DNA from: CAG-632 sp963626805
GTDB lineage: Bacteria > Bacillota > Clostridia > Lachnospirales > Lachnospiraceae
Assembly (NCBI GenBank): GCA_963626805.1
Contig: CAVFXS010000009.1
Location: 28,332 to 92,331, forward strand
Direction of reading: 5' to 3'
Length of the DNA stretch: 64,000 nt
Shown: in pieces, positions 17,917-25,689 of the stretch
Position numbering within the stretch: position 1 is the first letter of the stretch
Layout: the number at the start of each line of letters is the position of its first letter
The notes under the pieces: generated by a model
What the model saw: the letters and a program-made list of their open reading frames with translations, nothing else
The model's database searches: none
What the model was told of the DNA's origin: nothing
Program-made: the position numbers and the translations under genes

Positions 17917-18990
17917 ATGTTTGACCATTTGGAAGATATATTAGTACGTTATGAGGAGATTCAGGAGGAATTAAATTCCCCGGAAATAGCAAACAATCAG
18001 GATCGGTATCGGAAGCTGATGAAGGAGTACAGCAATCTGACACCATTAGTAGAGAAGTATAAGGAATATAAGGATGCAAAGCAGACGATCGAAGACAGTC
18101 TGGCTATGATGAATGAGCCGGATGAGGAAATGCGGGAGTTGGCAAAGGAAGAGCTGGCATCCGCCAAGGAGACCGTTGCAAAATGCGAGCAGGATTTAAA
18201 GATTCTCCTGCTTCCGAAGGATCCGAATGATGATAAGAATGTAATCGTAGAGATCCGTGCCGGTGCCGGCGGTGATGAGGCAGCATTGTTTGCAGCAGAG
18301 ATTTACCGGATGTATGTGCATTATGCCGAGAGTAAGCGCTGGAAGGTAGAGCTTATGGAATGCGAGGAAATCGGAATCGGCGGTATGAAGAGCGTAACAT
18401 TTATGATTACCGGTGATGGTGCATATTCCTTCATGAAATATGAGTCCGGTGTACACCGTGTACAGCGTGTACCGGAGACAGAGTCCGGCGGAAGAATCCA
18501 TACGTCCACGATCACGGTAGCAGTTATGCCGGAGGCAGAGGATGTCGATGTAGAGATCAACGAGAAGGATATCCGAATTGACGTTATGCGTGCATCCGGA
18601 AACGGTGGACAGTGTGTCAATACGACGGACTCTGCAGTACGTCTGACCCATTATCCGACCGGTATTGTGATTTACAGTCAGACCGAGAAATCACAGCTGC
18701 AGAATAAGGAAAAGGCATTTGCATTACTCCGTGCGAAATTATATGATCTGGAGCAGCAGAAGCAGCATGATGCAGAGGCAGAGGCCAGAAGAAGTCAGAT
18801 CGGAACCGGAGATCGTTCGGAAAAGATCCGAACTTATAATTTTCCACAGGGACGTGTGACAGATCATCGGATTAATCTGACGCTTTATAAATTGGATAAA
18901 ATTATGAACGGAGATATCCAGGAGATTATTGATGCGTGCATTGCAGCTGACCAGGCAGCCAAGTTAAGCCGCATGAACGAAATGGAATAG
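17917..18990 (+). CDS. prfA: Peptide chain release factor 1
   Basis: A 357-residue RF1. Domain 1 is an N-terminal coiled coil. The UAG/UAA-recognising domain lies around residue 185. The GGQ motif (SGNGGQCVNTTDSAVR) inserts into the peptidyl-transferase centre to hydrolyse peptidyl-tRNA. RBS GGAGG precedes the ATG. It is the last gene of the DUF1385-prmC-prfA operon. RF1 rather than RF2 is indicated because the gene lacks the RF2 programmed-frameshift arrangement and has the usual RF1 length. Confidence 0.97.
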   Translation: MFDHLEDILVRYEEIQEELNSPEIANNQDRYRKLMKEYSNLTPLVEKYKEYKDAKQTIEDSLAMMNEPDEEMRELAKEELASAKETVAKCEQDLKILLLPKDPNDDKNVIVEIRAGAGGDEAALFAAEIYRMYVHYAESKRWKVELMECEEIGIGGMKSVTFMITGDGAYSFMKYESGVHRVQRVPETESGGRIHTSTITVAVMPEAEDVDVEINEKDIRIDVMRASGNGGQCVNTTDSAVRLTHYPTGIVIYSQTEKSQLQNKEKAFALLRAKLYDLEQQKQHDAEAEARRSQIGTGDRSEKIRTYNFPQGRVTDHRINLTLYKLDKIMNGDIQEIIDACIAADQAAKLSRMNEME

Positions 18991-19041
18991 TATACTATAT
19001 GCATGCAGAAGAATATTTTGCTTTTTCAAGCCCGGAAGTCC

Positions 19042-19070
19042 TTGTCCAATGAAATGAAATGTCATATAAT
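19042..19070 (+). promoter_or_regulatory. Promoter of the ECF S-component operon
   Basis: TTGTCC (19042-19047), a 17-nt spacer, then TATAAT (19065-19070). Confidence 0.65.
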
Positions 19071-19106
19071 TACCATGATAATTTATAGATGAAAGGTGGA
19101 AACAGA

Positions 19107-19688
19107 ATGAATAATCAGGTGACAAAATCATATGGAATTGGAAAATTGTCAGTAAAGAAACAGGTGCTTATTGCCATCGGAGCAATTGCAGCCGCTGTGG
19201 TACTCCCACAGTTATTTCATGTTGTAGGTATGGTATCCAATATGGGGACTGCATTAGGAGAAACGTTTCTGCCGATGCATCTGCCGATTCTTCTGGCAGG
19301 CTTAATTGCCGGTCCTTATGCAGGAGCAATCGCAGGATTATTAAGCCCACTGGTCAGCTTTGGCTTAACTGCAATGCCGGGACCTGCCATGCTGCCATTT
19401 ATGATGATTGAATTATGCATGTACGGACTGTTTGCCGGACTGTTACAGAATACCAAGATGCCTACAATCGCAAAGGTATTACTGGCACAGATTGGTGGAC
19501 GTGCAGTACGTGCCGTTGCAATTTTAGTATCTGTTTATCTGCTGGGGAATGCAGCTATTCATACAGCAGTGATCTGGAACAGTATTATTGCAGGTATTCC
19601 GGGACTGATCTTACAGTGGACCCTGCTTCCGTTACTCGTTTACAGAATTGAACGCGGAGGAAATTATGAAACAGGCGCACACGAATAA
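19107..19688 (+). CDS. ECF transporter S component, substrate unknown
   Basis: A 193-residue integral membrane protein with about six hydrophobic segments and the S-component style of short Gly/Ala/Pro-rich loops (LPILLAGLIAGPYAGAIAGLLSPL; AMPGPAMLPFMMIEL). S components bind a vitamin or nucleobase-like substrate and associate with a shared EcfT/EcfAA' energising module, which is not in this window, so it is presumably a group II system. An in-frame ATG at 19089 overlaps the RBS AAGGTGG, so ATG 19107 is preferred. The 3' end overlaps the next gene by 23 nt, implying coupled translation and related function. Confidence 0.85.
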   Translation: MNNQVTKSYGIGKLSVKKQVLIAIGAIAAAVVLPQLFHVVGMVSNMGTALGETFLPMHLPILLAGLIAGPYAGAIAGLLSPLVSFGLTAMPGPAMLPFMMIELCMYGLFAGLLQNTKMPTIAKVLLAQIGGRAVRAVAILVSVYLLGNAAIHTAVIWNSIIAGIPGLILQWTLLPLLVYRIERGGNYETGAHE

Positions 19689-20109
19689 TCTGACACAGGC
19701 GAAGGAGCTGTTATTGGCCAATGAGACATATACCTGTGTATTGAAAAGGGAGGATGACTGCCGGTTCAGTCAGGAACATGGGGTGCTTCCGTTAATGAAA
19801 TGGATAGATGCCGGAAAGCATTTCAAGGGCTATGCGGCAGCAGACCGGATTGTAGGAAGTGCAGCTGCATATCTGTATATTCTGCTGGATGTTCAGGAGG
19901 TATATGCACAGGTGATGAGCCAGGGAGCCATTGAGATCCTTTCACAGCATGGGATTACAGCTATCCATGATGTCACAACGGCTACGATCCGCAATCGTGC
20001 AAACACAGGCAGCTGTCCGATGGAGCTGGCAGTGCAGAGCTGCAGGACACCGGAAGAGGCATATGATGCGATCAGACGGAAGCTGCATGAGCTGCAGAGC
20101 TATATATAA
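19666..20109 (+). CDS. DUF1893 family protein (cytidine-deaminase-like fold)
   Basis: A 147-residue protein resembling DUF1893 (TM1506-like), a family with a deaminase-like fold and no settled reaction. Visible features: N-terminal ELLLANETYTCVL, a central GYAAADRIVGSAAAYLYILL helix, and a C-terminal RNRANTGSCPMELAV motif with a possible catalytic or binding Cys. GGAGG selects ATG 19666 over TTG 19648. It overlaps the S-component gene, so it may act on the imported compound. That link is inference. Confidence 0.8.
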   Translation: MKQAHTNNLTQAKELLLANETYTCVLKREDDCRFSQEHGVLPLMKWIDAGKHFKGYAAADRIVGSAAAYLYILLDVQEVYAQVMSQGAIEILSQHGITAIHDVTTATIRNRANTGSCPMELAVQSCRTPEEAYDAIRRKLHELQSYI

Positions 20110-20165
20110 ATATTATGAGAATACACCATACGTCTAGATAAACCAGACAGAAAGAAGGACAGAGC

Positions 20166-21218
20166 ATGAATCAGTGGAGAGAGAACATCCGACAGGTAGA
20201 ACCATATACACCGGGAGAGCAGCCGAAGGAAACAGGAATTGTGAAATTAAATACGAATGAAAATCCGTATCCGCCGTCACCGAAGGTGAATGAGATTCAT
20301 GAAAATCTGGACGATCTGCGGTTATATCCGGATCCGACAGCCGGTGCACTGGTAGAGGCGATCGCACAGTATCATAAGGTAGATCCATCCCAGGTATTTG
20401 TCGGAGTTGGGTCGGATGATGTACTGGCAATGTCTTTTCTGACATTTTTTAATTCTCAGAAGCCGATTCTGTTCCCGGATATTACATATTCCTTTTATGA
20501 TGTGTGGGCCGGCCTTTACCGGATACCATATGAAACACCGGCTCTGACAGAGGATTTCAAGATCCGGAAAGAAGATTATTACAAAGAAAACGGCGGAGTG
20601 ATCTTCCCGAATCCGAATGCTCCGACCGGTATTTATGAGGAACTTAACTTTGTAGAGGATATTCTGAAGCATAATCAGGATGTAGTGGTTATTGTGGATG
20701 AAGCATACATTGACTTTGGCGGTGCTACCGCATTGCCATTGTTGGAGAAATATGAGAATTTGCTGGTTGTCCGTACATTCTCGAAGTCACGGTCTATGGC
20801 AGGACTCCGGATCGGATATGCAGTCGGAAATCCGGAATTGATCAGGGCATTAAATGACGTGAAATATTCATTTAATTCTTATACGATGAACCGACCGTCG
20901 ATTCTTCTTGGAACGGCATCACTGGAGGATGAACGATATTTCCGGAAAACAACAGAGAAGATCATGGAGACCAGAAGCTGGTTTGAAGAGGAAATGCGGC
21001 AATTAGGATTTTTCTTCCCGGATTCCAAGGCAAACTTTATATTTGCATCCCATAAGGAGGTACCGGCTAAGGAGATTTTCGAGGCAGCGAAGCAGCATAA
21101 GATTTATGTCCGGTACTTTGCAAAGCCGAGGATTGATAATTATTTACGTATCACGATTGGCACCAGAGAAGAAATGCAGAAACTGTTAGACTTTCTGAAA
21201 GATTATCTGAAAAAGTAG
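20166..21218 (+). CDS. hisC: Histidinol-phosphate aminotransferase
   Basis: A 350-residue class I/II PLP aminotransferase. It shows LNTNENPYPPSP near the N-terminus, the substrate/PLP motifs NPNAPTG and VIVDEAYIDF, and the Schiff-base Lys in RTFSKSRSMAGLRIGY. It converts imidazole-acetol phosphate and glutamate to histidinol phosphate in His synthesis. No other his genes are nearby, so another acidic or aromatic aminotransferase role cannot be excluded. It lies 56 nt behind the DUF1893 gene and ends at a strong terminator. Confidence 0.9.
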   Translation: MNQWRENIRQVEPYTPGEQPKETGIVKLNTNENPYPPSPKVNEIHENLDDLRLYPDPTAGALVEAIAQYHKVDPSQVFVGVGSDDVLAMSFLTFFNSQKPILFPDITYSFYDVWAGLYRIPYETPALTEDFKIRKEDYYKENGGVIFPNPNAPTGIYEELNFVEDILKHNQDVVVIVDEAYIDFGGATALPLLEKYENLLVVRTFSKSRSMAGLRIGYAVGNPELIRALNDVKYSFNSYTMNRPSILLGTASLEDERYFRKTTEKIMETRSWFEEEMRQLGFFFPDSKANFIFASHKEVPAKEIFEAAKQHKIYVRYFAKPRIDNYLRITIGTREEMQKLLDFLKDYLKK

Positions 21219-21229
21219 CGAAAGAAGAA

Positions 21230-21260
21230 CCCTGTCCGGATGTATCCGGGCAGGGCTTTT
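21230..21260. terminator. Terminator between hisC and the convergent DUF5688 gene
   Basis: The stem CCCTGTCCGGA/TCCGGGCAGGG with loop TGTA is followed by CTTTT on the plus strand. It may serve both directions. Confidence 0.85.
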
Positions 21261-21264
21261 AGAA

Positions 21265-22191
21265 TTATTCGTCCCAATTTCTCTGAATCATAATAATGCG
21301 ATTACGTCTGGAGTCGAAACGATAAATGGAGTCTGATAGGATATCTGGTAGTCCTACAACTGTTCGATTGGCATCCCGGACCAGATTTAAGAGTGCCTGT
21401 TCCTCCACCTCTTTTGTGGCAGGCATTAAAAGAACTTCATGGATGCTGGAAGGAAGAATATAGAGATCTTTTTTTATTTTCTTTGCAAAATCAGCTAAAA
21501 CACCATCATAAATCATACTGGTAGAACCATTAATGCGTGGCTCATTGGAAAGAATAAAAAGCTGTAATTCATCAGGGGTCTGTTCCAGGAGTTCCTGAAT
21601 ATCGGAATCCTTATCCAGATATTCGGACAACAGCTGCTGGATCGGCTGAATCGTGGCCGGAAAGAGTCTGCGGGTGTTAATACTTGCGGTCTGATAGAGC
21701 TCTTCCAGTGTAATGTTCCATAATTCCATTTCTTTATTAGTAATTAAAGCAGAAGCAATGCCGGAAGAATCAGAATGAACCAGCCAGCGGAAAGTAATGG
21801 CAAGATCGCAGAAGGGAAGATATGGACAGGATGTTAACAGTTCTTCATTTCGTTCGTAATTTACCAGTCGGAATATAATCTGGTGCCGGATTGCGTCATA
21901 ATTATCATAGAGGTTTGTATTGACTTCCAGCTCAGGTATTTCGCTGTTTAAAGTCGCAGCTATTTCACTTAAGATGGAATGCAGGGGACGTCCTTCTAAA
22001 TATTCTTCATAGAAGTGATTTAAATAGACAGTGGGAGATAAGGTGTCACCGGCTCTGTGAAGACAGATACCGTCAAGCTCTACAGAGTTATTTTTGACCA
22101 CATGGTTAATAGAAGTATGGTATTCCTCTGGGTGGTCGAATTCATATACACTTTGTTCTTTTACATAGTTTAGAAATTGATTATACGTCAT
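21265..22191 (-). CDS. DUF5688 family protein
   Basis: A 308-residue soluble protein starting MTYNQFLNYVKEQ. It is similar to DUF5688, a family of unknown function often encoded in several copies in Lachnospiraceae. It includes features such as LHRAGDTLSPTVYLNHFYEEY near residue 60 and an ending with repeated Asp/Arg (DSRRNRIIMIQRNW). There are no signal peptide or membrane segments once the correct start is used: the longer frame (to 22248) adds a hydrophobic leader but has no RBS, whereas AAAGGAG stands before ATG 22191. Confidence 0.8.
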   Translation of the reverse strand: MTYNQFLNYVKEQSVYEFDHPEEYHTSINHVVKNNSVELDGICLHRAGDTLSPTVYLNHFYEEYLEGRPLHSILSEIAATLNSEIPELEVNTNLYDNYDAIRHQIIFRLVNYERNEELLTSCPYLPFCDLAITFRWLVHSDSSGIASALITNKEMELWNITLEELYQTASINTRRLFPATIQPIQQLLSEYLDKDSDIQELLEQTPDELQLFILSNEPRINGSTSMIYDGVLADFAKKIKKDLYILPSSIHEVLLMPATKEVEEQALLNLVRDANRTVVGLPDILSDSIYRFDSRRNRIIMIQRNWDE

Positions 22192-22428
22192 GAAATGACT
22201 CCTTTCGTGAATGAAAAAATAGAAAAAAAGAATGAGTTTAAGATGCAAGCTTACATGAAAATGTCATAAATCGTCCCCTTTCACATAGTAATACAGTGTT
22301 TCTCTGATGTTAACGCAATGTCCGGATTCGGAAATGGATAACGAAAGTCAGAATCATAGAATTATTAGTGAATAACTAATAATGTATGGATAGGATACCT
22401 CATAAAATGTAAAAATGCAATAAAAAAA

Positions 22429-22435
22429 TGTCGAA
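22429..22435 (+). promoter_or_regulatory. Possible 0A box (Spo0A-type site)
   Basis: A perfect TGTCGAA heptamer in the AT-rich 360-bp gap between the DUF5688 and cold-shock genes. The same heptamer occurs several times inside coding regions of this window, so chance is a real possibility. Apart from this and the csp promoter the gap shows only A/T-rich sequence. Confidence 0.25.
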
Positions 22436-22532
22436 TATTGTGAGAAAAACAAAAAAATTTTTTGATATATTGAAAAGTGATGAATTTACGAAGATTTTAC
22501 GGGAAATTGAGATGAATATCTGTTGAGACCGC

Positions 22533-22561
22533 TTGACTGAAAAAAAGGAATGTGTTACTCT
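22533..22561 (+). promoter_or_regulatory. Promoter of the cold-shock gene
   Basis: TTGACT (22533-22538), a 17-nt spacer, then TACTCT (22556-22561). The leader is about 40 nt. Confidence 0.6.
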
Positions 22562-22609
22562 AAATTCATGGTAAGTACTGCCATAAGTTTATTTTTTGGA
22601 GGTTTTAAG

Positions 22610-22810
22610 ATGAGTAAAGGTACAGTAAAGTGGTTTAACAGCCAAAAGGGTTACGGATTCATCAGTGATGAGTCAGGCAAGGACGTATTCGTACATTATT
22701 CAGGACTGAACATGGAAGGTTTCAAGTCTCTGGAAGATGGCGAGGCTGTTGAATTTGATGTTGTTACAGGAGAGAAGGGCCCTCAGGCAGTTAATGTAAC
22801 AAGATGTTAA
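22610..22810 (+). CDS. Cold-shock domain protein
   Basis: A 66-residue single cold-shock domain protein with RNP1 KGYGFISDE and RNP2 VFVHYSGL. It binds single-stranded RNA/DNA and acts as an RNA chaperone. GGAGG at 22598-22602 fixes ATG 22610; the frame upstream (to 22550) covers the promoter and is not translated. It is monocistronic with a terminator about 100 nt downstream. Confidence 0.97.
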   Translation: MSKGTVKWFNSQKGYGFISDESGKDVFVHYSGLNMEGFKSLEDGEAVEFDVVTGEKGPQAVNVTRC

Positions 22811-22907
22811 TCAATACGAACTAGCAACGAGTACCTTTTTAGATATAATATATATCAATATTTATTAATATTTGGATTGGCTTATCTTGCAAAATCGCAG
22901 TTGATGG

Positions 22908-22935
22908 AGGAGTTCCTTGAAAGGAACTCCTTTTC
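22908..22935 (+). terminator. Rho-independent terminator after the cold-shock gene
   Basis: A perfect 9-bp stem AGGAGTTCC/GGAACTCCT with loop TTGAAA, ending in TTTT. Confidence 0.85.
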
Positions 22936-22944
22936 CATTCTAGC

Positions 22945-22973
22945 TTGACAAACCATAGTGCATCTCCTACAAT
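22945..22973 (+). promoter_or_regulatory. Consensus promoter of the TetR-receiver operon
   Basis: TTGACA (22945-22950), a 17-nt spacer, then TACAAT (22968-22973), almost the full consensus. It begins only 10 nt after the previous terminator. Confidence 0.85.
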
Positions 22974-23034
22974 GACAATAGGGAAGGTTATAATTGAATT
23001 ATCATTGGAGAAGGTAACAAGGGGAGGACTACTT

Positions 23035-23622
23035 ATGAGTGATAGCTTTATTTCTCGAAAGGACCGGATCATTGCGGCGGCGATCGAGATAATAAGTGAA
23101 TCAGGATTAGCGTCTTTGTCCACAAAGTCTCTGGCGATGAAAGAAAATATGTCAGAAACATTGATTTATAAGTATTTTGGAGGTATTAATGAGGTACTTA
23201 TTGAGGTGGTGGAGTATTTTGCACGATTTGACCGAAGTATTATCCGGACAGTGCAGGGGAAAGATGTCTCGAATGTAGAGAAGATTCACGAATTTTTTGA
23301 TACATATGCAATTTACTATGATAATTATATAGAAATTTCAGCAATTGTATTAAACTATGAAGAGCTGCTTCATAATACAGGAACCAGAGAGATTATCGGG
23401 ACTTGTATTGATGAGCGTAACCGGTTTTTATTGCAGTTGATTCAGGATGCGATGGCTGACAGAGAGATTAATGCAACCTTCTCTGCAGAGGAGCTGAAGT
23501 GTATACTGATAGGAATATTAAGCAGTCAGTTGTTGGACAGAAGACTGACCATTCATTCTGATACTCTGCGGACAGAGGTAATGGAAAGTATAGATAAAAT
23601 TTTGATGCTGGTAAAGGAATAG
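23035..23622 (+). CDS. TetR/AcrR family transcriptional regulator
   Basis: A 195-residue protein. The N-terminal helix-turn-helix (residues ~8-55: RIIAAAIEIISESGLASLSTKSLA, then a recognition helix ending LIYKYFGGINEVL) is typical of TetR. The C-terminal ligand domain does not resemble a well-known subgroup. GGGGAGG at 23021-23027 selects ATG 23035; the longer open frame overlaps the promoter. It is followed after 14 nt by a stand-alone receiver gene, and no transporter or oxidoreductase target lies beside it. Its ligand is unknown. Confidence 0.92.
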   Translation: MSDSFISRKDRIIAAAIEIISESGLASLSTKSLAMKENMSETLIYKYFGGINEVLIEVVEYFARFDRSIIRTVQGKDVSNVEKIHEFFDTYAIYYDNYIEISAIVLNYEELLHNTGTREIIGTCIDERNRFLLQLIQDAMADREINATFSAEELKCILIGILSSQLLDRRLTIHSDTLRTEVMESIDKILMLVKE

Positions 23623-23636
23623 GAGGGGCACTCATT

Positions 23637-24029
23637 ATGAAAATATTGGTTGCAGAGGATGATGTTGCAAATCGTAAATTTTTATCCAAGCTTCTTGCTA
23701 AATTTGGTGATGTAACAGTGGCAGGAGATGGCTTCCAGGCGGTTAAGAGCTATATGCAGGCATTGGATGATAAGGAACCGTATCAACTGGTTTGTCTGGA
23801 TGTAATGATGCCGAAGTTAGATGGTTATAAAGCATTGGATGCAATCCGGGGTATTGAAGGAAAATATGCGCTGATCGCACAGGAGAAGGCTAAGATTATC
23901 ATGATCAGTGCACTGGACGAAGGCGGATTTGATGAAGAAATGGCAGGAAATCAATATGATTGCTACATGAGTAAGCCGATTGATATTCTGGAATTTGAGA
24001 TGAATCTGAAGCGTATGGGAATGATTTAA
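23637..24029 (+). CDS. Stand-alone response-regulator receiver protein
   Basis: A 130-residue CheY-like receiver without an output domain. The site appears intact: acidic pair E7-D8-D9 region (AEDDVANRK), phosphoacceptor D55 (VCLDVMMPKLDG), a Ser in MISALD and Lys in YMSKP. It is probably phosphorylated by a kinase encoded elsewhere and acts by protein contact. Coupling to a TetR gene 14 nt upstream is unusual. It ends with a strong terminator. Confidence 0.9.
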   Translation: MKILVAEDDVANRKFLSKLLAKFGDVTVAGDGFQAVKSYMQALDDKEPYQLVCLDVMMPKLDGYKALDAIRGIEGKYALIAQEKAKIIMISALDEGGFDEEMAGNQYDCYMSKPIDILEFEMNLKRMGMI

Positions 24030-24033
24030 GCGA

Positions 24034-24068
24034 CAGAGACTGTTACGTTCGTGACAGTCTCTGTTTTT
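24034..24068 (+). terminator. Rho-independent terminator after the receiver gene
   Basis: A 13-bp stem (24034-24046 with 24051-24063, one G-T wobble) with loop GTTC, followed by TTTTT. Confidence 0.92.
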
Positions 24069-24105
24069 ACGAGAATATTAAAATATAAGAATACAGGTGA
24101 TAGAC

Positions 24106-25431
24106 ATGGATATGTTTGAATATATGCGGCAGCAGAGTATGGAGCAGGAGTCACCGCTGGCGAAGCGGATGCGTCCGATGAAGCTGGATGAGGTGGTAGG
24201 GCAGGAGCATATTATAGGAAAAGATAAGTTATTATACCGAGCGATTCAGGCAGATAAGTTAAGCTCTATTATTCTTTATGGACCACCCGGAACTGGAAAG
24301 ACTACACTGGCAATGGTGATCGCCAATACAACCAGTGCAGAGTTTACGCAGATCAATGCGACCACATCCGGAAAGAAGGATATGGAAGAGGTTATTACCA
24401 GGGCGAAGAATACCATGGGAATGTATCAGAAGAAGACAATATTATTCGTAGATGAGATTCACCGCTTTAATAAGGCGCAGCAGGATTATTTACTTCCGTT
24501 TGTAGAGGATGGAACGATTGTCCTGATCGGAGCAACGACAGAGAATCCATATTTTGAAGTAAATGGCGCTTTGCTCTCAAGGTCGAATGTATTTCAGCTG
24601 AAGCCGTTGAGCAGGGATAATATTAAGGAGCTGATTCATCGGGCCGTTTATGATGAGAACAGGGGAATGGGATCTTATCATGCAGTGATCGAGGAAGAAG
24701 CAGAGAATTTTCTGGCTGATATGGCAGAAGGGGATGCAAGAAGTGCATTAAATGCAGTAGAGCTGGGAATCCTGACAACAGACCGGCAGGAGGATGGAAA
24801 AATCCATATTACGCTTCCTGTGGCAGAGGAATGTATTCAGAGACGGTCTTTAAAGTATGATAAGGATGGAGATAATCATTATGATACGATCTCAGCATTT
24901 ATTAAGAGTATGCGTGGTTCGGATCCAGATGCGGCAGTCTACTATCTGGCGAAGATGTTATACAGTGGTGAGAGTGTGACCTTTGTTGCCCGAAGGATCA
25001 TGATCTGTGCATCAGAGGATGTGGGAAATGCAGATCCACAGGCAATTCAGGTGGCAGCGGCCTGTGCGCAGGCGGTAGAGCGGGTCGGTATGCCGGAGGC
25101 ACAGATCATACTGGCACATGCGGCAATCTACGTTGCCTGTGCACCGAAGAGCAATGCGATTGTAAATGCGATATCAATGGCAATGCAGACCGTAAAGGAA
25201 CGACAGACGGGTGCGGTTCCGGTACATTTAAGAGATGCGCATTACGGCGGAGCCCGGAAGCTCGGACATGTGGGATATCAGTACGCACACGATTATCCGA
25301 ATCATTATGTGCAGCAGCAGTATCTTCCGGATGAACTGGTAGGAACCCGCTTTTATGAGCCGGGTACCTTAGGGTATGAGGAGCAGATACGAGAGTATTT
25401 TCAGAAAATCGGAAAGGATACAGAGGTATGA
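24106..25431 (+). CDS. rarA: Replication-associated recombination protein A (MgsA/RarA ATPase)
   Basis: About 441 residues. An AAA+ clamp-loader-like ATPase with Walker A GPPGTGKTT, Walker B LFVDEIHRFNKAQQD and the RarA C-terminal tetramerisation domain (YPNHYVQQQYLPDEL). It acts at stalled replication forks and interacts with SSB. AGGTGA at 24095-24100 favours ATG 24106 over the GTG at 24097. The stop overlaps the start of the next small gene by ATGA. Confidence 0.95.
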   Translation: MDMFEYMRQQSMEQESPLAKRMRPMKLDEVVGQEHIIGKDKLLYRAIQADKLSSIILYGPPGTGKTTLAMVIANTTSAEFTQINATTSGKKDMEEVITRAKNTMGMYQKKTILFVDEIHRFNKAQQDYLLPFVEDGTIVLIGATTENPYFEVNGALLSRSNVFQLKPLSRDNIKELIHRAVYDENRGMGSYHAVIEEEAENFLADMAEGDARSALNAVELGILTTDRQEDGKIHITLPVAEECIQRRSLKYDKDGDNHYDTISAFIKSMRGSDPDAAVYYLAKMLYSGESVTFVARRIMICASEDVGNADPQAIQVAAACAQAVERVGMPEAQIILAHAAIYVACAPKSNAIVNAISMAMQTVKERQTGAVPVHLRDAHYGGARKLGHVGYQYAHDYPNHYVQQQYLPDELVGTRFYEPGTLGYEEQIREYFQKIGKDTEV

Positions 25432-25649
25432 AACGAGTAAAACAGATCTTTGCGTGGATTGCGATCATCATCATCGTCGGACTGGTGGTTGCAACTATTG
25501 TTACAAGTATACAGGGAAGTGCATTGTCCATTCCGATGCTCGGACTGACAATGGGAGTCTCCGTTGCGTTATGGGTGCTGCTCTGGTTTCTGAATCTGAT
25601 CGGAGGCAGGAAGGATTCCGATCGGACGGACGGCAGTGAGAAAAAATAA
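25428..25649 (+). CDS. Small two-helix membrane protein
   Basis: A 73-residue protein with two predicted membrane helices (FAWIAIIIIVGLVVATIVTSI and a second near LGLTMGVSVALWVLLWFL), then a charged tail GGRKDSDRTDGSEKK. Its ATG overlaps the rarA stop, so it is translationally coupled. I recognise no family. It may be a small accessory of unknown function. Confidence 0.7.
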   Translation: MKRVKQIFAWIAIIIIVGLVVATIVTSIQGSALSIPMLGLTMGVSVALWVLLWFLNLIGGRKDSDRTDGSEKK

Positions 25650-25689
25650 AGCCTTCTCACTGATTAAAACAGAAAGGGAAAGGATAGGC

